Assembly: GCF_001570925.1 (NCBI RefSeq)
Contig: NZ_BCSP01000008.1
Coordinates: 24,965-88,964, forward strand
Direction of reading: 5' to 3'
Length of the DNA stretch: 64,000 nt
From: [Zimmermannella] bifida NBRC 103089
GTDB lineage: Bacteria; Actinomycetota; Actinomycetes; Actinomycetales; Microbacteriaceae
Positions 50,947 to 61,800 of this stretch are shown here, piece after piece (the first letter of the stretch is position 1; every line of letters starts with the position of its first letter). The notes beneath the pieces were generated by a model. The model ran no database searches. It had not been told where the DNA came from and saw only the letters and a list, made by a program, of their open reading frames with translations. The position numbers and the translations under genes are program-made.

Positions 50947-53496
50947 CTATTGCTCCGTGCTTGGTGGTTCGGCGCCCGATCGCTTGCTGCGCCGTTGGCG
51001 GCGCTGTTCACGCTGCGAACGTTTCGCCGCCCGCTCGCGATACTTGCGACGCCCAATCGTTCGCCAGGATAGTCGCGCTCGGTAGCGTTCCCACACACTC
51101 GCCGGCATGAGCGCCTGTCGCAGCGCCTGCTCTGCCTGCCACGCGTGCGCGACCTGCGCATCCGATACGGCAACGCCCGAGAACTCGGCCGCGCCTACCT
51201 GACGCGCAAGCGCCACGCCGGCACCGTTGAGATCGCGCTGGGCCTCCATGATTTCGGCACGTTCCAGGACCGTACTCGTCGAGTTACCCAACTCCATACC
51301 GGTGTCATTGGCGTAATCCGAGGCTTCAAGCCAGGCATTGCGCACGCCCTCACGACCGCCCTCGCGCTTGCGCTTTCGGCGACGCCAGAGCTTGTACAGC
51401 GGCACGCCAAGCAGCGGCAAGAGCAGCAACAGGCTCAGTGCCGTGGCACCACCCACGGCGAGCCACGGGAACTCAACCGGTGGCTGCACCGGGTCATCGG
51501 GTTCGCGGTCACGGTGCTGCGCCGGCAACTCCGGCGGCTCACGCGGCGGCTCTGGCGGCTGCAACACCTGCGGCTGCGGCACCGACTTCGGTTCGGGCAT
51601 CTCGGTTTGCGGTGTCTGGTCTTTCGGTGGCGTTGGGTCAAATGGCACCCAACCGGCACCCTGGAATTGGATTTCTACCCAGACGTGCACATCGTCGCCG
51701 GTGATCTTCTGCGGGCCCTCACCGTAACTCTTCGGGTACGCGCCCATGACCACGCGCGCGGGCATCCCGAGCGATGTTGCGGCCATGGCCATGGCGGTGG
51801 CGTATTGCTCATCGTCGCCAACCATCTGTTCGCCTTCGAGCAATTCGTTGATACGCCCCGAGCTGTGGCCCGGACGAGACGGCGCCTGCGTGCCATTGGC
51901 GTAGAACCCGGTCTCGCGGAAGTACCGCTCAAGCGCGCGGGCACGATCCAGCGGCGAGGTCGCTTTCAGCGTGATATCCGCTGCCAACGAGGCAATCTCA
52001 TCCGGTACGCCCTCATAGCTAGCGACCGGGTCGCCACCAAGACCGCGCCCCGAAAGCTGACCTTCGTTCCACTTCGGTTCGTTCCACCCCTGCATCGTGT
52101 AGTGCAGCGGCTTCGGCACGGATGCGGTGGTCATTGCCGTCTGCAAGTCACGGTCGTAGAACAGCGCGGCCGCGACCTCCGGCGACTCCAATCGCACGCC
52201 TTCCAGGTGCCCGACCGTTGGAATCCACGCGTTCATTGGTTCATTGAGCTTGACGATGACGTCATAATCCTGCCGAACGCCCGGATCGACATCACTCTGA
52301 GCCGGGGCGATAACCTCGCCCACCTGGAAGAACCCGGCGGTCGATTCCTCAGGTGGGGCGATTCCCCAGCGCACACCGTCGTATTGGTTCATCGTGGCAA
52401 AGCGAACGCGCGCACCGTTTGGCAGTCCGGCCACGGTCATGAGCTCGGCATCGGCAAGATCCGCACTCAGGTGTCGGAACTGCTCGAGCGGGGTCGGCAG
52501 GTCGTGAACGTCCAGCGGCGGGGCGATGTAGTCACGCAGCACGTGTCGAGGCTGTCCGGCACCCCAAATCGGCACCAGCAGGCCCGCAATCAGGACGCCC
52601 ACACCGAGCGTGCCCACCACACCGAGCAGCTGACGCAACCACGGCACCGCCACGCGTCGGCTGCCCATGCTGGTGCGGTCAGTGGTGCGCTCCGTAACCG
52701 AGAGCATCCCGGCACCGGTGGTTTCGCCAACCTGTCCCTTGACCGCATCCCGAGCTTCACGACCGACAACGATTTCTTCACCGCGACTGCGGCGATCCCA
52801 AGCAGCCCCGAGCGCCCACCAAATCGCGACGAGCGCCGCGAAACCGGCACCCCACCACAGCGCGAACGGCGCCACCGGCACCGACCAGGCCGCACCGATG
52901 ACGTAGTTGCCAACGACCGGCAAGGTCGCGAACAGCCAACGCCCGCGGAACGCCAAATGCGCTGCCGCGAACGCCAGCACGAACGACACCAAGAACGGCA
53001 AGACCGTTGGCCCGGTGAACGTCGCCGCGGGTGGTACCAGTGTGAGCAGGTCCTTCCACGAGTGGATGATCTGCACCGCGAGCAACTGCAATGTGTCCGC
53101 GGTTGGGAAGCCGGTGGCAGTCAGCGTTCCCGGCAGCGCAACGAGCCCACCGAGCGCGAAGTAGACCACCACGCCAACGCTGAGGGTCAACCACCAGCGC
53201 CAGGCAAACATCGCGTGGGTCAGCGCGAGCATGAGTCCGAGCAGCACTCCCGCGATCGCCCCACGCAGGCCCACACCCTGCCCGAACACGGGCTCGTGAG
53301 CGAACACTGACGGGATGAGCATGGCCGCGATCAGCGCCAGTGAGCTCCAGAATCGTGCCGGTTGTTCTCGCAGCATGCGGTGTTCGCGCCAGCGCTGCCA
53401 GACCGAACCGGTGTTCGTCGGGCGCGCCGACCGGCGAAAACCGGCAGGCATCGAGGTGTCGCTGCCCCGATCACGCCAAAACTTGCGTGTGCTCAT
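50947..53496 (-). CDS. TgpA-like membrane protein with transglutaminase-fold domain, catalytic Cys absent
   Basis: 849 aa. There are six or seven helices in the first 260 residues, an extracellular region with a transglutaminase-like core at about 550-615, a Pro/Glu-rich linker, one more helix (VGGATALSLLLLLPLLGVPL) and a basic cytoplasmic tail. The core reads VGDDEQYATAMAMAATSLGMPARVVMGAY-like, then DDVHVWVEI and WVPFDPTP. His and Asp of the triad are present, but the position usually Cys (GxCxxFA) is Asp. The fold may therefore bind rather than crosslink. ATG overlaps the DUF58 stop (ATGA). Confidence 0.85.
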   Translation of the reverse strand: MSTRKFWRDRGSDTSMPAGFRRSARPTNTGSVWQRWREHRMLREQPARFWSSLALIAAMLIPSVFAHEPVFGQGVGLRGAIAGVLLGLMLALTHAMFAWRWWLTLSVGVVVYFALGGLVALPGTLTATGFPTADTLQLLAVQIIHSWKDLLTLVPPAATFTGPTVLPFLVSFVLAFAAAHLAFRGRWLFATLPVVGNYVIGAAWSVPVAPFALWWGAGFAALVAIWWALGAAWDRRSRGEEIVVGREARDAVKGQVGETTGAGMLSVTERTTDRTSMGSRRVAVPWLRQLLGVVGTLGVGVLIAGLLVPIWGAGQPRHVLRDYIAPPLDVHDLPTPLEQFRHLSADLADAELMTVAGLPNGARVRFATMNQYDGVRWGIAPPEESTAGFFQVGEVIAPAQSDVDPGVRQDYDVIVKLNEPMNAWIPTVGHLEGVRLESPEVAAALFYDRDLQTAMTTASVPKPLHYTMQGWNEPKWNEGQLSGRGLGGDPVASYEGVPDEIASLAADITLKATSPLDRARALERYFRETGFYANGTQAPSRPGHSSGRINELLEGEQMVGDDEQYATAMAMAATSLGMPARVVMGAYPKSYGEGPQKITGDDVHVWVEIQFQGAGWVPFDPTPPKDQTPQTEMPEPKSVPQPQVLQPPEPPREPPELPAQHRDREPDDPVQPPVEFPWLAVGGATALSLLLLLPLLGVPLYKLWRRRKRKREGGREGVRNAWLEASDYANDTGMELGNSTSTVLERAEIMEAQRDLNGAGVALARQVGAAEFSGVAVSDAQVAHAWQAEQALRQALMPASVWERYRARLSWRTIGRRKYRERAAKRSQREQRRQRRSKRSGAEPPSTEQ

Positions 53497-54731
53497 GCGC
53501 CCACCGCCGCCGAAACTTGCCGCAACTGCTCGAGTGTGCTCATGGTGAACATGGGTGCGCCGTCAAGCTGCGTGCGCTGCACACGTCCAGTGGTCGTGGC
53601 GCGGATGCACATACCGGTGGCAGAGAGCGGTACCGCACGCAGGGCGCGCACGATGGCGTCATCGGCAACTTCAGTACCCGTAACAATGGTCAACGCCGAG
53701 ACCTGCGGGGCCTCGCGAACGGCTGCCAACACGAGCGCATCGAGTTCGCGGTCTTCCGCCACCTGCGCCTCGGGATCGGTGACGCACTCCACCGCCGTAA
53801 CCTCGTCGAGGAACCGGGTTGGGGTCGACATTGGTAGCTGTTCTGGACCACACCACACCGCGACCTCGCGGTCGAGCATGATGCCTTCCACACCGTACGA
53901 TGCACCAATCGAGAGCGCGAGCTCGCTGGCCGGTTGCGGCCGCTCGCCCGGCTTCGGCGAGGACATCTTTGCCGGGTCGGGGTACGACGCCATGCGGGTA
54001 TCGATAATGATGACGTGCTCGGAGCGACGGGTTTCTTCGAACTGTCGCACCACCAAGCGCTGGTGTTTCGCGGTCGTCGGCCAGTGCACGTGGCGTCGGT
54101 CGTCGCCGGGCTGATAGTCGCGCAGCGCGTGGAAGGCGACGTCCGATGGCGAAAGCGTTTCGCTCTGCACGCCTTCGATGTCGCGCAGCAGACCGGTTGC
54201 GTCGTATCCGGGCACCAGCGTTGCCGGATGCACGTAAATCAGTTCGCGTCCGGAAAGTACCGTGTCGCGGCTAATGAGCCCGACCGCATCCGTACGACTT
54301 GCCGTTGCCGGACCGAGCGCGAGCACCTGTCGCTTTTCAGTGGGAATAAGGAAAGGTTCACGCCAAGTTTCGCCGGGTGCCAGGCGCGGCACCAAGAACG
54401 ATGCGCGAAGGTCACCAACCGGCACATCGACCACGGCAGCCGAGCTGCCGCGCTTGCCCGCGGTGACCACGAGCTCAGCAACGCTCACTTTGCCGACCAC
54501 GATGCGCTGCTGCTGCGTTTGTACTTCGACGGTGAAGGTCACCGGGCGCAGCACGACCACGAGGGCGACCACCATCGCAACCAGCGTGATAACCGCAGCC
54601 GCCGCGGCGCCCTGCCATCCCCATCCAACTGCCAACACCGACGCAACCACGAGGGCAGCAACAGCAGCCCACCCGGCCGGGTGAACGACAAACCGGCGAG
54701 TGAGCTCCTGCGAATCAGGGCGGCGAATCAC
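53493..54731 (-). CDS. DUF58 domain protein
   Basis: 412 aa. Two N-terminal helices (WAAVAALVVASVLAVGWGW and AVITLVAMVVALVVVL), a beta-rich region, then the DUF58 signature FHALRDYQPGDDRRHVHW and RLVVRQFEETRRSEHVII, which begins a von Willebrand-like fold. DUF58 proteins pair with MoxR ATPases and transglutaminase-like proteins in a widespread but poorly understood module. GTG overlaps the moxR stop (GTGA), so moxR, DUF58 and the transglutaminase-fold gene are translationally coupled. Confidence 0.92.
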   Translation of the reverse strand: MIRRPDSQELTRRFVVHPAGWAAVAALVVASVLAVGWGWQGAAAAAVITLVAMVVALVVVLRPVTFTVEVQTQQQRIVVGKVSVAELVVTAGKRGSSAAVVDVPVGDLRASFLVPRLAPGETWREPFLIPTEKRQVLALGPATASRTDAVGLISRDTVLSGRELIYVHPATLVPGYDATGLLRDIEGVQSETLSPSDVAFHALRDYQPGDDRRHVHWPTTAKHQRLVVRQFEETRRSEHVIIIDTRMASYPDPAKMSSPKPGERPQPASELALSIGASYGVEGIMLDREVAVWCGPEQLPMSTPTRFLDEVTAVECVTDPEAQVAEDRELDALVLAAVREAPQVSALTIVTGTEVADDAIVRALRAVPLSATGMCIRATTTGRVQRTQLDGAPMFTMSTLEQLRQVSAAVGA

Positions 54732-55696
54732 GCCTCACCCTGTGCGGGTGGGACGACCTGCGAAATCGCTTCGTCGAGCACCTTGGCAGCGGTCATGCCC
54801 GCAAACTGCGCGTCGGGATCCATGACGATACGGTGTGCCCAAACCGGCTGCGCGAGCGCCTTGATGTCATCGGGCAGCACATAGGCGCGGCCCTGCGCTG
54901 CCGCCCAAACGCGGGCGCAGCGGGCCATACCGATAGCACCACGAATCGAAATACCCAGGCGTACGTGGGCAGAGTCACGGGTGGCCTCGGCGAGGCTCGC
55001 GATGTAGCCGGCGACGGCCCGGTCGGTGTACGTATTTGCGGCGGCCTCAGCCATGCGCATCACGGTCGGACCATCAACCACCGGGTGCAGACGCTTCGAG
55101 CGGTCGGGCTGGGCAGCACCGTCGAGCACCTCAACAAACTGCTCGTGCGGCGGGTAACCGATCGAGGTCTTCATCAAGAAGCGGTCCAGCTGTGCTTCCG
55201 GTAGGCGGTACGTACCGGCCTGCTCAACCGGGTTCTGCGTTGCGACCACCATGAACGGTTGCGGTGTCGCGTACGTGCGACCATCGACCGTCACCTGGGC
55301 TTCTTCCATCACCTCAAGCAGTGCCGACTGCGTCTTCGGCGAGGCACGGTTGATCTCATCGGCCAGCACGATCGAGGCAAAAATCGGTCCGTGGTGGAAG
55401 TTCCAGTCGCCGGTCTTCTGGTCGTAGATGGTGACACCGGTGATGTCCGAGGGCAGCATGTCGGGGGTGAACTGGATACGCGAGTGCGGCGCGTTTACCG
55501 CGGCAGCAATCGCACGCGCGAGTGCCGTCTTTCCGGTGCCCGGTGCATCCTCAAGCAGCAAGTGACCCTGCGCAAACATGCAGGTGAGTGCCAATCGCAC
55601 CACATGCGACTTACCCAGAAGGGCTTCGCCGACCGTGTCGACGAGCGCGGCGAATGTCTTCGCAAATTCGCGGGCTTCCTGCTCACTGAGTGCCAT
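54728..55696 (-). CDS. MoxR family AAA+ ATPase
   Basis: 322 aa. Walker A LLEDAPGTGKTALARA, Walker B SIVLADEINRASPKTQ, sensor region VVATQNPVEQAGTYRLPEAQ with LDRFLMKTSIG, and a C-terminal lid (AYVLPDDIKALAQPV). MoxR ATPases act as chaperone-like remodelers, commonly with vWA/DUF58 partners. AAAGGA precedes the ATG. It lies 127 bp downstream of the giant Ig-like gene, and that gap shows no clear signal. Confidence 0.93.
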   Translation of the reverse strand: MALSEQEAREFAKTFAALVDTVGEALLGKSHVVRLALTCMFAQGHLLLEDAPGTGKTALARAIAAAVNAPHSRIQFTPDMLPSDITGVTIYDQKTGDWNFHHGPIFASIVLADEINRASPKTQSALLEVMEEAQVTVDGRTYATPQPFMVVATQNPVEQAGTYRLPEAQLDRFLMKTSIGYPPHEQFVEVLDGAAQPDRSKRLHPVVDGPTVMRMAEAAANTYTDRAVAGYIASLAEATRDSAHVRLGISIRGAIGMARCARVWAAAQGRAYVLPDDIKALAQPVWAHRIVMDPDAQFAGMTAAKVLDEAISQVVPPAQGEA

Positions 55697-55823
55697 TCGA
55701 GGGGTTCCTTTGTGTTGGGGTGTTCGTGCTCGTGCCGATTTACAAGCAGCTGAGTCGTGGATGGTTTTGGTCTTGCGTTTGGGTGGGTGGATGCGGTCCG
55801 GTTACGGCCGCGTCCGCTGCGGT

Positions 55824-58800
55824 CTATTTGAGATAACAGCTCACCTGCACGCTGCCCGACTGAATACCTTGTTCGAAGGAATTCGCGTCGGAGTAGTTCG
55901 TCTTCCAGCCGGTGTCGATGACTTGGCCCTCGCGGCCGTTGGCGGGAGGTTGGTTACCAAACTTCGAATTCTGGTAGACGCACTGAACGTTTTTGCCCGC
56001 AAATTGCGAGTTCGAGTACGTCAGCGAAACCGTGTGACAGCTCGGGTCTTTGTCGCCATCGGCACACTTCGTGAGGGAGACCTCGTATTCCACCGGAATC
56101 TCGACGACGACGGGTTCCCAACCGCCGCACGTGCCATCGTCATAACAAGCACGCACTTCAACGTCGATCCGGTCACCGGGAGCGCCCTGAACCGTAAAGG
56201 TGGATGATGCATGGCCGCTGAGACGGGCGTCGCCGATGACGTCGATCTTGGTCACTGGCTTACCGCGAGCCGCATCTTGCATCTCCACGGTAAACGTCAC
56301 GACATGGGAAGTGTTCGTTGACCAATTGACGGTTGGCTTCGCCGGCTTCTCGAAGTACACACCCGAGGTAGTGACGGAGACCTGATCGGACTCGCGTTCC
56401 TGGCCGCCGTTCATCGCGACTGCCCGGAACTCCACAGTTGCCGGTTCCCCGAGATTGAAGCCGCTCAGGGTCATGCCGCTGCTATATCGCACCCAACCAT
56501 TTGCGGGGTCATGCACCTGCAGCTCAATGTCAATATCACTGAATCCACCGCCACCGTTCGTTCGTGCCCCGGTGACTCTTACTTCACCAGGGCCAACGAC
56601 GGCGGCCTGTGCACCCACCGGCGCATTCGGCGAACCGAGTGGGCGAACCGAATTGGTGTGCGCTCCTTCGGAAGGGCCGAACTCGGTGAACTGAACAACC
56701 TCCGCCGAGACGTCTTCGCCCAGCGGCACCTGGAACTCGACCTGCTTGACATCAGCACCAACGGTTTTCCAATCACCGTTCGTCAGCTCGACCCAGAACT
56801 CCTGCACCGGTCGTCCATTGCCGTCACCTGGCTTCCACGACACGACCACCGTTCCGGTGGAGTTATTTACATTCGCACCTTCGGTGATCGCCACATCGTT
56901 AACCGGTGCGGGCTTACCGAATGGCACTGCCTCACGACTGAGCGACGAAGATTCCGACGGCTTCTTGGCGCTATTGAACGCCTGTACCGAGGCGCGATAG
57001 GCCGTACCGTTCTGCAGCCCTGTGAACTGCACGCGCATTGGCTCGTCGGTAGCCGTGACCTTCTTCTGCTGCTCGCCCGGGTGCAGGGTCACCATGTAGT
57101 GCGAAACCGGGGAACCCTGCGAAGCCGTCGGTTGGATAATCACCTCTACCGCGCCATCCTTTGGCACCAGCTGCGGCGGTGCCGGCTGTTCCGGCTGCAC
57201 GTCGATAAGTACCCCGGGCGACCATCCGGATGACTCCGAGGTGCCCATTTCGTTCGTGGCCGAGACCTGGAACTCGTGAGTGCTGCCGTTCTGCAGACCG
57301 GAAACCAAGCATTCGGTACCGGTACATTCGCTCGTCACACCGCCGCTGGTGCGGATAGTGAACTTCTGAATTGGCGAACCGTGGCTGTCACCGGGTTCAA
57401 ACGTCACCTTCGCGGTACCGGGGCCAACCGGAGTGGCGCGCACATTGGTCGGCGGCGCTGGTTTGTCCTTCACGGTGAGCGTAACGGTGCCGCGCACCTG
57501 TCGCTCCGGGTCACCAGTCGCATCCTGCAGCGTGTAGCTGACCGTGAACGTACCGAGCATCTCCTTGCTCGGCGTTGCCGTCAGCGTCAATCCCTCAGCG
57601 TGCGCGGTACCCTGGCCGCGGTCGATGCTCGGCGAACCCACGATCTTCATTTCCTTATCGGGGAATGGGTTGATCGCGTACTTGCGAATATCGATCGTCT
57701 TCGTTTCACCGCGCTGCACATTCGTAATGGATGCGGGCGAAACCTGGATGAGCGGACGTGTCGACGCCTTTACGGTCACGGGAATGCCGCCGGTCACTTC
57801 GCCTTGCCCGTCATCAACACCGACTTCAATCTCACCGAGCGGACCGTAGTCGACGTTGTCGCGCAGCGTGACCGACAACTCGCATCCGCTGATCGTGACA
57901 CCAAGTTCTTTCGGTGCCTTGATAACTCGGTACTTGAGTTTTTCTGACGGTGTACCGTCCGGGTCCTTAGCCATCTGGCACACATTCGCGACAACCGCGC
58001 TTTCGGCCACAGCTACCGAGAGTGGGGATGGCCGGAATACCGGCGGCTGGTTCGATTCGGTACGCACATTTACCGGCAAGACGATGCCGGCATTGAGCGT
58101 GCTGCGGTCTTGTTCGAGGTCGCCGTCGGCCACATCGAACGACACCGAAGACGTGCCGTTGAAGTCCTTGTCGGCGGTGATCTTGATGCGATCAGCATCG
58201 GATTCGATTGGCTCGACCTTGAGTCCTGGTGCAGTGGTGAGCGATGCCGGGTCAGGAATGATCGGGGCTCGGCCCGGGCGCACCATCACGTACTGGTTCA
58301 GTTCGAGCGTGAGCGACTGCCCGCCACGCATGGCGATCGGCACCATCGACGAGTTCACGCGCGGACGTTCCACCTCGCTACCCGGAACGGATACGACCGC
58401 GAAGCCTTCGAGTCCGTCCTGGTCCCGGACACCGTAAACAACCTGTCGGCGCTTTTCTTGCACATCGATGATGAGCGACTGGCCGTCAACGGTAACGCCC
58501 TCATCATCGCTAAACAGTTGGAGCGAGGCGCGGTCGCCATCGGGGTCAACGTCGTTGTCGAGCACCGAAACGCGTACTTGACTGCCCTGTTCATCGACCT
58601 GCAATTGCGAGACCAAGTCGTCGGCGGGCATCGGCGCGCGCAACGGCGCATCCTTTTGCACGTGCACCGTCAACAGGCTCGAATTCTTACCGCCACGCCC
58701 ATCGGTGACATCGTATGAGGCCACGACTGCGCCCTCATCACCGGGCGTGGTCACGTTCATGAAGTTGTCGCGCACGCTCACGCGATCACGCTGGTCATCG

Positions 58801-61800
58801 GTAGCCCGGATGCTTTCGGACTCAATTCCGAGTGCGTCACCGTCTGGGTCGGAGTCGTTTGCGAGCACATCAACCGAGACCGTGCGGTTCGGGCGAACGC
58901 GCACCACGTCCGGTGCCGTGCTTGGCACCTGGTTGATCGCGCTCGGTGGCGCCACACCGACGCGTACGCGTGCGGTGGTCTGCTTACCGAAGCGGTCTTC
59001 AACGATGTAGCTGAAGGTGTCGGTACCCGAGGCATCCTTCGACGGGGTGTATTCAAGCCAGGCCGTGCCCGTCTCAACAACGCCCATTGCGGCAGCCTGC
59101 TGCACACCTACGAGGGCAACGGAGTCACCGTCAGGGTCGATACCACTAAGCGGGATGGGGATGCGTGTTTGTTGTCCGGCGACCGCGTAGGCGGTGACAT
59201 CCTCGGGCTGCGGCGCGGTGTTGGCCCCTTCGGCGGTGTCAACGACCTCGATGGTCACCGTCGCAGTCGCGAGGTTTCCGGCATCGTCTTCAACGTTGTA
59301 GGTGAGCGTGTAGCTGCCCGGCTTGTCGTACGCGCGGAACCGAACTTCGTTGCCGGTCACGAACGCTGTTCCAGCATCGGCCGGAATGGAGTGTGACAGC
59401 TTCGGCTGCACGCGCAGCGGCAAGCCGTTCACGGAGCGGTCGTTCTCAAGCACGGCAACGCCACCGACATCACCCACGCGCACGCGCAAGCGGTCGGGTT
59501 CTGGCTGCGGCGGCTCAGCAGTGTCGGCCTGGCTGGTGGGCACCACCATGACTTCGGCTTCGGCCGATTGCTTACCGTTGGACACGGTGTAGCTCACCTT
59601 GACGGGCTCTTCGAAGGCCTGTCGCGACGTAAACCGCAGCAGGTGGTGATCGACCAGCGAGACCTGCACCGGCGCGTTTTCAGGCACGGTGACCGACTGC
59701 ACCACGAGCACGGCACCGCTGGGGTCAAAGTCGTTATTGAGCACCGCCGAAAGGCTCGCACCACCGGTCGGCAGCAGGGCGATGTCGTCCTGGGCCACCG
59801 GCGGCGAATCGTTATCCCGTTCGAGCACGTCAATACGCACGATGCCCGTGGTCGAGCTCGGGCCGTCGGTCACCGTGTACGTGAGGTAGTAGGTGCCCTT
59901 CGCGCTCGAAATGAAGTCAAATGATCCGGTGTCAAGCGCCGGGGTGACCGAGGTTCCCGGAGGGGCTGCCGAGAGCGAAACCAGCGATAGCCGGTCGCCG
60001 TTCGCGTCGACATCGTTATCGAGCGGGCTCACCGTGGCCGTTTCGCCTTCGCGAACCACGACAAAATCGCCGTTGGCCTTGGGTCGGATGTTGTCCGTGC
60101 CGCGCACGTCGAGGTTGATCGTGCCCTCGCGCGACTTGCGACCATCGGACATCTTTACCGTGAGCTGCACCATGCCCGGTGTTGACCCGACATCGGTGAT
60201 CCCGATCGTGCCTTCCTGTCGGAAACGCACCTGGATGCCTTCGGGTGCCTTGACGTCTTCGAGGAAGAACATGTCGCCGTCAGGGTCGACCCAATCCGGC
60301 ATGACGTTGTACTCGGTGGTCGCTTCGGCACCAAGCACCACCTTCGGCACGCGCCGCTGTTCGGGTGCTTCGTTCTGCTCCCAGGGGTGCACGTCCAAGG
60401 TGACCTTTGCGGTATCGGTGCCACCACGGCCATCCGCTGCCTGATACACGAACGTGTGCTTGCCCGAAGCGCTATCGGGTACTTCTGCCTGCAGCGCAGC
60501 TCCACCACGGGATGCGTTGACTTGAATTCCCGCCGCAGGTTCCGTCACGCTCGCGGTCAGCAGGTCACCGTCGGCATCGGAGTCGTTCATGAGCACCGGC
60601 AATAGGTTGGATGCACCGGGACGGACACCGAATTCGTCGTCGTTGGCAACCGGCGGTTTGTTCTCGGTATTGCGGTCGGGGTCGGCGACTTCGTCGCTGG
60701 TCTGCGGGGAGTCTTCGCGCTCTTCGTCGGCCTTAATCTCCGACTCGATTTCTTCCCAGTTATCGATGAGCACCATCTTGTCGTTCGGCAACCAGACCGA
60801 ACCCTTACCGGTGTCGTTGAGCACGATCACGTCGCGGTTGACGCGGAACACCGGGGTCTTCGCTTCCATCAGCGATTCGACGTGCATCGACTCGGTTTCG
60901 GTGTCGTTGTCGCACCACCGCAAGAAGTTGCCGCTGCCTGCCCAAGCACCGTAGCTGCATCCACCGTGCTGCACGGGCGCCGCAGCCAGACCCGGAGTCG
61001 GCTGCTTCAACGCCATCGATACTTGCTGACCACTGTCGAGGTCGATTTGGAAGAGGTTGGCACCGTCGGCCAGCACGACATAGTCGGACTTGCCCGAAGG
61101 CTGCTGCAGCACGATGTCACTATTGGGGGCATCGACCTGCTTACCGCTGGGCAGGTGGATTTTTGCGGTAGTGCGGTCGATAACAACGGGCTTGTCCCCC
61201 ACCACGGTGAACTGCACGTCTCCCGTCGGCGATACGCCGTCAATCTGGGTGAGCGATGTAGCGTAACCCGCACCTTCGGGGGTCACGGTGGCGAGCTGAC
61301 CGGTCTCAGGCGAGAACCCGAAGATCACGCCGTCGGCATTTGCCGTGAGTTTGCCGCCTGGAAGGCGGGTGGTTTGTGCGGTTTCGGCGGTGAGCGGCAT
61401 GCTGCCCGACTCGGATGCCGGCATAACCCAGAACTCGCCACTTTCGCGGTTGAGGACTGCGGAGCGGTTACCGCCCTGAACGACTTCGGCTTCGAAGTCA
61501 AAGGTGGATGCGGTGCTCAGCGCGGTGGTAGCCACGTTGACGGTGGCGACCGAGTTTGCGCCGGAGTCGTTAAAGACGACATCGCGTTCATGCTGCGAAA
61601 TATCGAAGTCGCTCGAGGTGACCTGGAGCCCCGACTCGAGCGTGCGCGCGGGGTAGTTGAGGTGGCCGACGATGCCCTTTTCGGTGTTCGTCACCCAAAC
61701 GCCACCCTCGTTGAGGTCGGTGCGGGCTTCTGGTACACCGGGGTGCAGAAACGCGGGGATACCGATGGCCAGGAGCAAGACAAGCCCAATTGCGATGTGG

